Shown: positions 10,300 through 22,139 of the stretch, piece after piece | Position numbering within the stretch: position 1 is the stretch's first letter | Layout of the letters: each line of letters begins with the position of its first letter | NCBI GenBank assembly: GCA_033961575.1 | Contig: CM066737.1 | Location: forward strand, 90,013,709-90,077,708 | Direction of reading: 5' to 3' | Length of the DNA: 64,000 nt | From: Aselliscus stoliczkanus | Lineage: Eukaryota > Chordata > Mammalia > Chiroptera > Hipposideridae | The notes under the pieces: model-generated | Database searches by the model: none | The model's input: the letters and a program-made list of their open reading frames with translations, nothing else | What the model was told of the DNA's origin: nothing | Translations under genes and position numbers: made by a program

Positions 10300-10598
10300 G
10301 TTTAGGTAAGCTTCCAGAAGCTAAGAAATAATGTGGGGAGTCCTCTCCAAAGCAGCAAAAACCAATTGTGGTAGATTGATTGTAATAATGCCCCCAGTTC
10401 CTTATCCTTAAAGTATCTAGCCATTTGCAATGCAACCTTGCAGCAAGAGAGAAGCATTTATTTCCCCAGCCTTTGATTATAGGCTGGCCTTATGACTTTG
10501 GCCAAGAGAAAGCAGTGTAAGTGGCAGCATGCCAGTTTCAAGCCTAAGCATCAAGGCACTTCACATGCGGCTGCTTGGAATTCTGGTGCTGCTGCTTT
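10300..10598 (+). repeat. Possible ancient MaLR-type LTR fragment
   Basis: Sequence of the form TGGTAGATTGATTGTAATAA, then GGCTGGCCTTATGACTTTGG, resembles old mammalian MaLR/MLT-type elements. It shares a GACTTNNCTTTGGCCAA-like block with 23800-24240. Family assignment is uncertain. Confidence 0.35.
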
Positions 10599-10783
10599 GC
10601 CCTCCTCCTCTCCCCCTCCCTCCTTATCCTCCTCTTCCTCTTCCTCCTTCCCTCCTCCTCCCTCCTCCTCCTCCCCTTTCTCCTCTCCCCGTCCCTCCTC
10701 CTCCCCATCCTCCTCTCCCCTCTCCTCCTGTACCTCATTTTTCCCCTCCCCCTCTGCCTCCCCCCTGCCTTCTCCTCCTCATT
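10599..10783 (+). repeat. CCT-rich polypyrimidine tract
   Basis: About 185 bp are almost pure C and T, built from CCT and CTCC units. The tract gives rise to artificial Pro/Ser/Leu-rich and Arg/Glu-rich frames in all readings, which are not genes. Such mirror-like tracts can form triplex or other non-B DNA. Confidence 0.95.
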
Positions 10784-10842
10784 TCAGCCAAAGCTGGAGA
10801 AACTATAAATTGGTTGAAAAGGTCAGATTTTGATTTTTTCAC

Positions 10843-12712
10843 TTTAAAAAAATTATTACTAGTTTCAGATGTACAAAGCAATGTAATAGTTAGACATTTA
10901 CACCCCCTCAGAAAGGTATAACCCACCCCCAATCTACTACCCCTCTGACATCATATATGAGTATAGCTGTTACAATACTATTGACTATCTTTCCTATGTT
11001 GTACTCCATATCACATAATATTTCAATATTATTCCGTTTCAGCTTCCGGTGTATAGTGTAGTGGTCAGGCATCTACACAGTCTATGAAGTGGTCCCCCTA
11101 ATAACTCCAGTGCCCATCTGGCACCCTACATAATCTTTACAACATTACTGATCATATCCCCATACTGTCCTCCATATCCCCATGACTATATTGTAACTAC
11201 TAATTTGCACTTTCCAATCCCTTCACCTTGTCCCCCATCTTTATTCCCCTCCCATCTAGCAACCATCAGGTTTTATTTCCCCTACATCTCTAAGTCTATT
11301 TCTGTTTTGTTTGCTGATTTATTCTGTTCTTTAGATTTCACAAATAAGTGAGATCATATGGTATTTGTCTTTTTCCGTCTGACTTATTTCACTTAGCATA
11401 ATATTCTTTAGGTCCATCCATGTTGCAAATGGTAAGATTTCATCTTTCTTATGGCTGAGTAATACTCCATTGTATAAATGTACCACAGCTTCTTTATCCA
11501 ATTGTCTATGGGCATTTCGGTTGTTTCCATATCCTGACTATTGTGAATAGTGCTGCAGTAAACATAGGGGTGCAGATATTTTTTTGAATTAGTGTTTTGG
11601 ATTCCTTTGCATAGATACCCTGGAGTGGAATTGCTGGGTCATAAGGTAGTTCCATTTTCAAATTTTTGTTTTCCATAATGGCTGCATTAATCTGAAATCC
11701 CACCAGCAGTGCACAAGGGTTCCTTTTTGTATACTTGTTTGTTGATTTATTGATGATAGCCATTCTGACAGGAGTGAGGTGATATCTCACTGTGGTTTTT
11801 GTTTGCATTTCTTTAATGATTAGTGACATTGAGCATTTTTTCATGTCTATTGGCCATCTGTATGTCCTCTTTGGAGAAATGTCTCTTCATGTCCTCTGCC
11901 CATTTTTTAATTGGGTTGTTTGGTTTTTTTGGTGTTGAGTTATATGAGCTTTTTATAAATTTTGGATACTAACCCCTATCAGATGTAACATTGGCAAATA
12001 TCTTCTATAATTCAATAGGATGCCATTTTGTTTTATTGATGGTTTCCTTTGTGAACAAACTTTTTAGTCTAATGTAATCCCATATGTTATTTTTTCTTTT
12101 GTTTCCCTTGCCCGAGGGGCTATATCAGTGAAAATATTGCTAAGGGTAATGTCTGTGAGTTTACTTCCTATATTTTCTTCTAGGAGTTTAATGGTTTCAG
12201 GTCTTACATTTAAGTCTTTAATCCATTTTGAATTTATTCTTGTATATGGCATAAGCAGATGGTCCAGTTTCATTTTTTGCATGTATCTGTCCAGTTTTCC
12301 CAGCACCATTTATTAAATAGGTTTTCTTTACCCCAATGTAAATTCTTGCTTCCATTGTCATAGATTAAGTGGCCATATAGGCATGTGTTTATCTTGATCT
12401 CTCTATTCTGTTCCATTGATCTATGTGTCTGTTTTAATGTCAATACCATACTGTTTTGATTACTCTAGTCTTGTAGTATGATTTGATGTCAGATAGTATG
12501 ATACCTCCCACTGTGTTCTTATTCCTCAAGTTGCCCTGGCTATTTAGGGTCTTTTATGGTTCCATATAAATTTTGGGACTATTTGTTTTAGTGCTATGAA
12601 AAATGTCATTGGTAATTTGATAGGGATTGCATTGAGTCTATATATTGCCTTAGGTAGTATGGACATTTTAGCTGTATTATTCCATTCTATCCATGAGCGT
12701 AGTATATGTTTC
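10843..12712 (-). mobile_element. 5'-truncated L1
   Basis: The antisense L1 3'UTR starts at about 10843 (TAGTTTCAGATGTACAAAGC). It is followed by degraded ORF2 C-terminal coding, including REIQTKTT-like and CALLVG-like blocks near 11506-11844 and a segment at 12064-12309. The element ends at about 12712. GTCAGATTTTGATTT on the left and TTCAGATTTAGATTC on the right may be a decayed target duplication. No intact frame remains. Confidence 0.8.
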
Positions 12713-13269
12713 AGATTTAGATTCTAATGCTTGAAATTGAGAATGTTCATAACTAAGAGTAACTGATAAAGCTTTGAGATGTGCTCATGTGGGAAAAGCT
12801 CTGAAATTGAAACAAGAAAGATATATAGGATATTTAAAAGACACTTATGTGGGAAAAATGTAGTGATTTCATAATTTCACCCCACTGAATCAACTCCTTC
12901 AAGAAACTGCCTATATGTGTATTTTAAATATAAATATCTGTTTTAGTAAATAAAATGTTTCTCAACATTTTCTCCCAGTTAACCCACTTCTCTTTTAATT
13001 TTTAAATATATTTTTATTAAAATATAGCTAACATACAATATTATATTAGTTATAGGAGTACACCATAGTTATTCAACATTTATATACCTAAAAAAGTGAT
13101 CACCGTGATAAGTCCAGACACTATACCATGCTATCACAATATTACTGACCATATTTTCTATTCTGATACATTACATCCCAATGATTTACTTGTCTTGTAC
13201 ATAGAAATTTGCATGGGTTATTCCCCTTCACCTTTTCCAACTTTTAGAAATTTTCAATTACTGTTGATA

Positions 13270-13467
13270 TTCAAACCTGCTGCCTTGTTTTTAGGAGCAT
13301 GTGCTCTCACCAGCTGAGCCATCCTGCCACCTGTTGTCAGCTCAGCCACAGCTCAGCTTGGGGTGCAGCATCACTGGCCCTTGTGGAAATTGAGCCGGCA
13401 ATGCTGTTTCTCAGAGCTTGCACTCTTGGGCAATCTCTTAACCAACTGAGCCACTCAGCTGGCCTGA
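13270..13467 (-). repeat. Dimeric tRNA-derived SINE, antisense
   Basis: The reverse complement begins GGCCAGCTGAGTGGCTCAGT, then GTTAAGAG. A second tRNA-like monomer (CTCACCAGCTGAGCCATCC on the plus strand) lies near 13305-13330, so the element is dimeric. The same dimeric layout is seen at 27262-27627. Confidence 0.75.
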
Positions 13468-13700
13468 AAGGAAGACATTTTGATGATATTCAGGACATCA
13501 AGGGTAATCTGATGACAGCTCTGATGACCATTCCAGAAAAAGAGTTCCAAAATTGCTTTGAAGGGTGGACTATGCACTGGCTTCAGTGCATAGCTTCCCA
13601 AGGGGAGTACTTCATAGGTGACCATAGTGATATTCCGCAATGAGGTATGTAGCACTTTTTCTAGGATGAGTTCGAGAACTTAATTGTCAAACCTTGTATG
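13468..13700 (+). pseudogene. Tc1/mariner transposase 3' fragment
   Basis: The plus-strand frame carries a C-terminal transposase signature: DIKGNLMTALMTIPEKEFQN, then CIASQGEYFIGDH. This corresponds to the conserved mariner pattern of a Trp-containing segment followed by C-(I/V)-A-S-Q-G-E-Y-F-x-G-D. It is followed by GAGTTCGAGAACTTAATTGT and TCAAACCTTG, which resemble a mariner terminal inverted repeat. The rest of the transposase and the 5' end are missing, so the fragment is dead. The SINE abuts it on the left and L1 5'UTR on the right. Confidence 0.75.
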
Positions 13701-14916
13701 TTGTTCTGGGGCCCCTTGGGAGGGGCTCTGGTGTAGGCCCAGGTCACTCACTGCCTGCGACTGGCTGAGACTACCTGGTAAGAGCTACAAAGTGATCCAT
13801 AGTTGTTCATTGCCTGTGCTCACCTTGGAGGTGCTTGGGAGAGGTTACGCTGCTAACCGAGAACATCTGCCACCAATACCGGGCCTGGGGTAGCTCTGCA
13901 AAATGCAAGGGCACCCAGATACCTGCTGCCACCTGCCAGCTCCTTTAAGGTTCATCCACTGATAAAGCCTCATTCAGTATGCAAATTGGGTGAGGCAGGG
14001 TGTTGGGGAGTCAACAGAGTGGGAAGAGTTACGGTCACCAGGTTAATGTGAATTCCGGTTTGGTGCCAGTCCTGAGCATGGAACTACTCAGCAAAAGTCT
14101 CAGAGCACACTGAGACCAGTTGCTGCCCTCCTGGGGTCTGTAGAACTCTGAAAATTTTCCACGAAAGAGTGTAATGCAAGCAGGGAAGTGCCTCTATCAT
14201 TAATTGGGGTGGCATCCCAGTGATTCAACAGGGCAGAGCTGCAGAGCTCACCAGATTCAGATTTGGCTGTAAGAGTAGGGGGCGGGCTCAACACAGGAAA
14301 GATGGCGCCAGCCTGCAGGCTGCCTGGGAGAAGGTTGTCTCATAGGGAAAATGCCTACTGTCCTCTAGCCCTTGTCCTGAAGCTGCACAACTCAGCCTGC
14401 CCCCTGTATGTCTCCAATGCCCACTGAGTTACTGTCCCTCCATTGGAGCCCAAGTTGAGTCCCTGGGAGTGAGATAGTTTGCACAAGCTCGTTAAGAGGA
14501 TGCCTGCATTTCCTGCCACCTTCCATCCTACCTAGATAGTCCAAACCCTACTGTTTTTCATAGCCAGTTGTGAGGGCTCCTCTTCTTGGCACTGGTACTC
14601 TCAGCTGGGGCGGCTGATGTGGGGCTGGGGTCTCTCACTCCTCTGGGAGAAACCTCTGTGGCAAAGATATCCTTCCTGGTTTTCAAACACCACACTGTTT
14701 AGGGTTAACCAGTTCTGTCTCTGCTCCTCCTAGCAGTCTCAAAATGGTTTCTTCTTTATATCCTTAGCTATAAAACTTCCGTTCAGCCAGACTTCACATG
14801 GTTCTCCAGGTTAATGTATAATTTAGTTTTAATCTTAATTTGTTCATGGAAAGAATGCGGCACAGTGTTTATCTACTCTGCCATCTTGGATCTCCCTTCC
14901 CAGTTAACCCACTTCT

Positions 14917-16780
14917 TATTGAAAGTACAATATTATTTCAAAGCATTTAAGTTTTTGTAGGGCTATAATTTGATTACATTTATTATGTTATTTTGGTTAA
15001 TAATGTCTCCATGATAATCAATAGATTCAACCGCTTTCCACATTAAATGACCAAATAGGTACTTTCAGTAGGAAGACCACAGTACCATAGTTTACCATCT
15101 TCTATTTTTTTCTCTTTGAAATCTCACAAAACAACAAAAACATTTGTGGCAAAACTAGGAAACAAACACAATCCATAAATTCCAAAATTAAAGGATTATA
15201 AAAGCAGCTGACATTAAGCAGAAGCTTTGGGGGAAGAACCATAAGGGGAGATGAGGGGTCCTGCCATGTGGCAGGAGATGTCAGAAAGTGGGTTCAGGAA
15301 TATTCTAAAGGCTAGAAGCTAATACTAAACTGCAAAAGCTAAATCCTCTTGTATAGCAATCCAAGCAGGAGCTAAACTGAGGCTGGCTAGAAGCCATGGG
15401 GTGGGGGTGTTGGACAGAGATGCAGACAGTGTCAATGGGACTTAGGCACCATAAATCTCAAAGAAATACCAAAGACTATATACCCTGAAGTTCAGGGTTG
15501 AGACACTTAGTTTTAGTAGTTTTTACCTAATATATTTTGGTGATAAAAGCTATATTTTTAAGCTAATACTTTTAAGATAAAAAGACAGAGCTTAATCTCA
15601 AAGGTAAATTATGCTTTAAATTATAACCATCTTCAGCATAAATGGTTAAATTAATTCCATCACTTCAATGTTTCTATGTGAATTTGATGCAATTGTAGAA
15701 TGGAATTCAGTTACTAGAGCACATCATTTCCACAGTTGTTTCTATAATACTGCTTGTGATAAGGGCATAGATTTTTTTTCAAATTGCTCTAATGTATAGT
15801 TATTTTTTCTTTCTTTAGTATCAGATATACTTAAATGTAGAATAGAACGAGTTTAATGACTTTAAACCATCAATTACTTTACACTATCATCTCTCCACAA
15901 TTGACTGGTTAATACAGAAAAAAATCAAGATAAATATATATTAACTTTTTAAAAGGATTATGAAATATACAATATAACCTACTTTTAAATATCTAACTTC
16001 ACTAAGCTAATGTCATTATAGGGGAAAATACCAGTTCATTTATTGTAAAAAAAAAAAAATGAGAATTTGTTAAGCCTCATTATGTTATCATGTAATTTTT
16101 TTCCTTTCACACATTACCCTACCATTATAAAAGTAAATGTAGTTTCCTAAAAGCATCCATTTCTACGTTCTTTTTTCCTCTTTGAAATGGCACTACAACA
16201 GAGGTATCTATAATGGAATACATAGTTCCTTTTCCAGGAAGACAAATACTTTAATTAATATTAAAATTAAATTACATTCACTTTGACTCTGCCTCATTTT
16301 ATAATTTAATTACATCCCCTAAATCCAGCTATCTTCCAGATTCTATGGGTGATCATCAACATCCAGAAGGAGATACATTATTCTCTCTATGCTTTATTTC
16401 TTGGGCCAAAGATAGAGAAAGTTAAAATCATATCCTAAACGTTTACACACTTGTTAAACCAGGGAAATCATCTCTTCTTTGGTTTTATAGAGAAGTTGGG
16501 GGAGTCGGAGAAAGCATAACTGGGCAATATCATTAGCAAATGGTAGGCAGTGGCTGGTGGTGACCCTTCCAGAAGGCAATGAGGGGTATGTTGGTTTGAA
16601 TGACATTGCCAATTTCCATATTAACTCAAATCTCTAATTCATGCTACCATCAATTGCCACAGCATTGTGATTGGCTCAAGGAATAAAAAAAGTTCCTATA
16701 AATTAAATCACCCTTTTAGAAATAGATATGTTGAAGAATAAGTAAGGTATTATTTGAGCAAGCATAATAGAAAAATGCAA
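14917..16780. other. Intergenic DNA, no gene seen
   Basis: AT-rich sequence with an A-run at 16049-16061. No coding frame of note, RNA gene or recent mobile element was recognised. Confidence 0.45.
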
Positions 16781-16789
16781 GTATTGGAT

Positions 16790-17050
16790 GAGATTGAAGC
16801 ATAAATGTTAAGGGCTTGACCTGAATTGGACAGAGTACAAATCTCAGCCCTGCTGCATTCTAGCAGTGTAACATTTAGTGGTTCCTTTAAACTCTATAAT
16901 CCCTACATTTTTCATCATTGAAATAGAGTTATTAGTTATACTGCTGTGTAGGCTTATGGAGAAATTAAAAGTGACAATATATGTTAAGGGCTTAGCATAG
17001 TGATTGATATACAGTAAGCACAGTAAGCACTCAACACGTTTGCAATTATC
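16790..17050 (+). repeat. MIR SINE, sense
   Basis: Blocks AGTACAAATCTCAGCCCTGC, CTAGCAGTGTAACATTTAG and TTAAGGGCTTAGCATAGTGA occur in MIR order. The copy is highly diverged. Confidence 0.65.
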
Positions 17051-17639
17051 GTTACTGTTTTTACAAACAATCCTTAGATCTGTAAAGACTCTTCATTGAG
17101 ATTCACATGGAATCTAAACTCTGATGTTTAATTCTCCATAACATGGCCCTATGCTGCCTTTGTTTTCCATGTCATCTCCTACATCCTTTTGTCTGTGTGG
17201 CTTGCTAAAAACTATCGCTGTACATTTTTGGTTTTATATTTTATCTTGATTAGAATTCTTCATTTTCTGCCTATTTAAATACATCAGGGTTTAACTCATG
17301 CTTGACCTCTTCCAAAAAGCTTTCTCCTAACATGGAATCATAGAACGTTAGCAGGAACCCCAGGACTGAGGGGTTTCCTGGGACATGAGACTTGTAGTGC
17401 TAAAACTGAGACAACCCCAAGGAAACTGAGAGAAGTCAGTCACTCAATAGCTAGAAGTGATCCTAGAAATTAACTAGATCAGCCTTTTCAATTTACTGAC
17501 CTTTGTGACTAAACATAGTAAGTTAACTGGATAAGATAGAGCTGGGATTGGAATGTAGGCTTCTGATTGTGCATGACTATGTCTAGTTTTCCCAAAACCA
17601 CTTTGATAATTTTAGTATGTTTTAAAGGGAGGCACAGAT

Positions 17640-17818
17640 ACATGAAAAAGCATAGAGACTTGTAAGTCAAACTGTCTCAGTTTGAATACAGCCCTGCTAT
17701 CTACTAGTATGTAAACTTGAACAACTGATTAAACCTCTTTAAACCTCAGTTTTCCTCATCTGTAAAATGGAATAATAATGCCTACTTCAAAAGTTCTTGT
17801 GAAAATTAACTAACATTT
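17640..17818 (+). repeat. MIR SINE, split by a younger SINE
   Basis: GTCTCAGTTTGAATACAGCC, ACTTGAACAACTGATTAAAC and TTTTCCTCATCTGTAAAATG are typical MIR blocks. The tail resumes after the inserted SINE and AT-rich tract, near 18420-18475 (ATCACAGCTTTTGGAAATAG). Confidence 0.75.
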
Positions 17819-17819
17819 T

Positions 17820-18256
17820 TCTTTTAAATATTTTATTGGGGAATTGGGGGAGGGGAACAGCGTTGGGGAACTGGGGAAGGGGAACAGACAAGTTGCTGTC
17901 TTTTTGTTCTTCAGTCTAGTTGTGGAGGACGTTGTTTCACTGGCCCATGTTGGTTGTTGGTATCGTCATTGTGTTCTTTCCGGATGGGGGCAGATCGGTC
18001 GCCGGCCTCTGGATGGTCACTCACAGCGGCTATTGGCAGCTCACGCTGGCTGCCGGCCACTCACTGTAGCCTATGGCAGCCCACTGCAGCAGAGGCTGCA
18101 GCCTACTCCGTAACCGGAGCTCACACACCCCAGCTTCAGGTGGAGCTGTTGTTAGCTGTATAGGGCAGTGTCACTGGCCCTCATATGTGGGATCTGAACC
18201 GGGGCCGCTGGCTTCCCAAAACCAGCTCTTAACCAATGAGCCACTCAGCCGGACCT
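17820..18256 (-). repeat. Long tRNA-derived SINE inserted in MIR
   Basis: On the minus strand it starts GGTCCGGCTGAGTGGCTCAT, has a B-box-like GGTTCAGATCC, and ends in CCCCAATAAAATA at the A-rich end. The flanks AAATTAACTAACATTTT (about 17803-17819) and AAATTAACTAAAATTTT (18257-18273) form a 17-bp target duplication with one mismatch. At about 430 bp it is much longer than the short elements at 20298 and 30499, with extra GC-rich body sequence. Confidence 0.85.
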
Positions 18257-18264
18257 AAATTAAC

Positions 18265-18425
18265 TAAAATTTTATATATTTATATATTATATATAATAAA
18301 TATAAAATTCTATATATAAACTATAAACATATGTATTGTGAAAATATATGCATATATATATATATATAAAAGTATATACAATTTCTAAAACTATATATAT
18401 GTGTAAAGTGATATATACATATCAC
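18265..18425. repeat. AT-rich (TA)n-like tract
   Basis: Runs of TATATA and near-variants, including TATATATATATATA around 18352-18368, are mixed with imperfect units. Such tracts are unstable and may extrude hairpins. Confidence 0.8.
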
Positions 18426-18479
18426 TTATCACAGCTTTTGGAAATAGTAAATAATCAATACATGTTTATTATTGTTGTT

Positions 18480-20283
18480 TTACCATTCATTTAACATTTC
18501 ATACTTTTTCAATCTTTTTTCCCTTTCAATGCCACACATTCATGTACAAGTTTACTGTTTCTAAAGCTTATCTTTATATGACATTTGACTTGAACTTCTG
18601 AGCAACCCCTTGAAGCAAGCTATTGCTTAGTTTTAGGGATTCCAAGAAGCTGAGTAACTTCTCTAGGTTCACTTGGTGTAAACAGCAATATCTGGTCAGA
18701 AACCAAAGTCTGATTTATAGTCAAGTGCCTTTTAATTTTTTTTATTTCCCTATGGCTTTATTTTTTCTCATGTGTATGACTTTTGTCTCCATCCCTACTG
18801 GAACAAGGGCCTTTGATGGCAAAACCATCCACTAAGCTCCAGTGTGATCAAGTCGGTTTTTGACTTTGACAGTGTATTTAGGGGCCTCAGTCATAAATTA
18901 TCAGAGCAATCTCTGCCACACTTACCTTTGTATAGAAATTATGAGAATCCATGGAACATATAAACATACATGTGTTTTGTAACTTCTTAAATGCTACACA
19001 AATATAGGGCATCTTACCCATGATTGGTATTCAGTCATTCTTGCTGGTTGAATTATGTGGCTTACAGTTAGGATTGAAGAAAGGAGAGGGGAGTCAGATT
19101 ATCTTTATATCTTTGTTTTGGTTTTAAAAAATAAATAACACCTTTCTACTTTTATCTATCTAGCCTCTTCTGAAACATTAAATTCTGCCCCTCAGAAAAA
19201 TTCTCACTCTCTCCCAAATCACAAAATAAACATGAAGGAAAAAAAGGCAAAAAGCATTCTCTTGTATTGTTGTGCTCAAGAACGTCTCTGCTCTGAGCTC
19301 AGTCATTTCACACTTGCACTGCCTTGGACAGTTAGTTGTGGATTTTATGCATATGTGTTAGTTACCTCTCAAGATAAACTGTAAAAACTCCTTGAAGGCA
19401 GAACAGTGTTTTTATTCTATCTATCCCTCATGTCACCAGCATAGTGCCTTGCATTTCTTAAGGAATTATTTTCATTGTTACTGTTGTTGATTTTTTTTCT
19501 ACTCGCTAATTCCTCACAGGGAAGTTGAACTACATTCTGCATATGCTTCAAGTCTAAAAGCCTAGAAATTTGCTTTCTGTCTCTTTACCTTTTCTTTTGC
19601 CAAGTGGCTCACCCATTTATTTGGCATAGCATCTCCATGTTGTGCTATAAGGACAACACCAGCTACCTCTGGCCACATGCATGCGTTCACCTTGGAGAAT
19701 AGCAACAGTAAGGACAGATCTATTAGCATTTGTATCACAGTAGAGCAAGAAAATACTCAGATGCTTCCTAAATCTTGCCACGTAGGCAGACACCTATTTT
19801 CCTCATGCCTAAAGCTAACTCTTCTTGTTAGAGTGAAACTTCTTATTTTTTAATAAGCAGTGGATACTCTTTGCACTTATTTATTTCTGAGAAATTCACC
19901 TGGACAAAAATGTGTTCATGTCATTCATGAAACTGATGACTTGCCCAATAATGTGTGCATGGAATTTTCTACTGTGCCTGAGCAAAATTAAAAAGAGAAT
20001 TTTTCAGCTTCAGCTTGGGGATGGATACCTGGCAACTACCATAGACATCAGTAATGAAATATAACTTGTCTTTACGTGCTGTTGGTAACGATATTCAAAT
20101 CTAACATTGCACATTTTGTAGCTTCAAGTTCATCGCCAATGAAAAACTGAGAGTGATAGCTGTTTTTCCTGCTTGAGACAGGGTTTATTTTTTGCGGGGG
20201 TCAGATAAGATGATAAGTGATAAAGCCCTAGTGTAACACAGAACACATCCTCCACCTTTGAAGACAGATATCAGATTGGACGA
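18480..20283. other. Intergenic DNA, no gene seen
   Basis: Mostly unique-looking sequence. The 70-residue plus-strand frame at 18623-18835 has no recognisable domain and no sign of a gene structure. Confidence 0.45.
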
Positions 20284-20421
20284 GGAAAGAGTTTCCTGGG
20301 CCGGCTCAGTGGCGCAGAGGTTAAGCGCTGGCCTGGGAAGCCAGCGGCCCCGGTTCGGCCCCACATATGAGGGCCAGTGACACTGCCCTCAAAAAAAAAA
20401 AAAAAAAGGAAAGAGTTTCCT
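20284..20421 (+). repeat. Young SINE with 14-bp target duplication
   Basis: The SINE body at 20298-20407 starts GGGCCGGCTCAGTGGCGCAG and ends GGGCCAGTGACACTGCCCTC plus a 17-A tail. GGAAAGAGTTTCCT at 20284-20297 is repeated exactly at 20408-20421. The perfect repeat and pure A-tail indicate a recent insertion. Confidence 0.95.
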
Positions 20422-20429
20422 AAAATATT

Positions 20430-22010
20430 CCTCTCTCTAAGACTGCCCTTCAATTCGTGGTCCATGGGGACATGAAGCAGAATCACATAGGAAAGATACA
20501 ATATTTCCAGTTTTAAAGATCTCTTATCCACAAGATATAGCATCTGTTTAAATAATGGATTTCTGTACAATCTCAGGAGCAATCTTGCACATTATGGTCA
20601 GATCCACCTCATTACCCAGTTATTTTGTACATTCCCAGGCTGTTAGTCAAATCACCCTGCTGCCTAGCCAGTTTCTGATTAATCTAGATTTCACTAATTA
20701 CTTGTAGTCACATGGATTGGACTACACTGCTTTAAAGTATTCTTTTGCTGTAGGTTTCAAATCAGTTTTCATAGAAACTGTTGCAATGGCACTACAATCG
20801 CTTCCCTGATGAGTGTTTCCATAGGAATGACAGCCAGGAACTGCATTGTAATTCTTCCTCATATCATCTTTCTTTCAAAGGCAAATACTTTTCATTCAGG
20901 GAATCAGAGGACTGTTAAAAAAAAATAAAGATACTTGAAAAAAAACACAAAAAACAAAGGAATCAGGCCTATGTTGCTGCTGCAGTGTCATGACTGGGGA
21001 GAAATAAGGTGCAGGTAGATTGAATTCAACAGAATAATAAAATAAATTCCAAAGGTCAAACCCTTATCTCAGTTCCAAACTTACAAACCTCTGATGACTC
21101 TCTTCCAAGAAGCAACACTGCCACCTGGCTGTATTAAATTGAGAAATGATGCTGATGCTTTCCTTTTGTAACCAAATCCTCCCGACATTCAATCTACTTC
21201 TGGATTTCAAAATTCTCTAAGTAGAATTCTGGAATCCTGGAAGATTTCTATAGTATCTTGAAGAGCACAAAGTTTTAAAGCACAAAATCAGGATGGGATA
21301 ATTGGAAAATATATCAAGGACCATCTAAGTTGCCATTTAAAGTTCATGAAAATGAAGCTCGAAATTAAAGCACAACGGAAATGCTGTAATGCAGGTGTTA
21401 AACTTGAGGAAGAAAGGATGGGAAGGAGTGCATAAAAGCAAATGCAGGGAAATTCAGTAGTTAAATGGCAAATGAAGAAACCAAAGAGAGAGATGATGGT
21501 GAGGGCAGTTTATTGAAAATTAAGAGAATGGGAATTTTTTAACTAATATTTTAAAATAGAATCAACAGACCTCAATTCTTGGTTATAGTTTGGAAGGGTA
21601 ATGAGGAAGAAGGATGATACCTAGGTTTCTGACATTAGCAACAGGGTAGATAGTAGGGCCATTTACTGAAATGAGGCCTCAAGGAAACTGATTTTGGAGA
21701 GAGCCCAAAAGTTCTGTTTTGACATACTATGTTTGAAGTGCCTGTAGTGATTCAAGGAGACTGTTTGACAGTCTGCCTGAGAGGTCTTCTAAAGGAGCAG
21801 TGTAAGATTATTTAGGGCCAGTTTCCAGCTATTGGTAGAGGTGGATTATTTTCCTGTAGGTGATTAAAGGATACAGCATTATCTTCTGATCCAAGGCAAT
21901 GGTAGCAACTGGAAGAGTTTGGGAAGAACAGACAAAAGTCTAGCACACGTCTAGCGAATAACAAAGAATTATCTTAGCAGGAACCAATTACGAGATTATG
22001 AGAAAAAGGA
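20430..22010. other. Intergenic DNA, no gene seen
   Basis: No coding region or RNA gene was recognised; A-rich patches occur near 20915-20955. Confidence 0.4.
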
Positions 22011-22011
22011 A

Positions 22012-22130
22012 CTAGCATTTATTAAGCCTTTACTATAGTACAACTGTTTAACAGGACATAGTTGACATGTTAGATCATTTTAATCCTCAGCCTTAGAAGA
22101 CGGGCAGTACTTGTCCATTTAACATTCTTT
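22012..22130 (-). repeat. MIR SINE fragment, antisense
   Basis: AGCATTTATTAAGCCTTTAC, then TTAGATCATTTTAATCCTCA, matches the antisense MIR order. It is truncated and diverged. Confidence 0.6.
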
Positions 22131-22139
22131 ACTTGATTA

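Larger units (their letters stand above)
12992..14898 (-). mobile_element. Mini-L1: 3'UTR plus 5'UTR without ORFs
   Basis: Between perfect 18-bp repeats lie antisense L1 3'UTR (about 12992-13265), a SINE (13270-13467), a mariner fragment (13468-13700) and antisense L1 5'UTR (about 13700-14898). The 5'UTR ends in a tip with CCAAGATGGCAGAGTAGA on the minus strand. ORF1 and ORF2 are wholly absent. The 5'UTR matches that of the L1 at 25347-29440, for example AGCYACAAAGTSATC-like blocks near 13785 and 28300. The element either integrated already deleted or lost its ORFs afterwards. Confidence 0.78.
12974..14916. repeat. 18-bp target duplication around mini-L1
   Basis: CCCAGTTAACCCACTTCT at 12974-12991 is repeated without mismatch at 14899-14916. 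This defines the ends of one L1-mediated insertion of about 1.9 kb. Confidence 0.92.

Noticed and set aside
10492..10921. Overlapping Pro/Ser/Leu-rich and Arg/Glu-rich reading frames
   Set aside because: All come from the CCT-rich tract in different frames; none has a domain or plausible gene structure.
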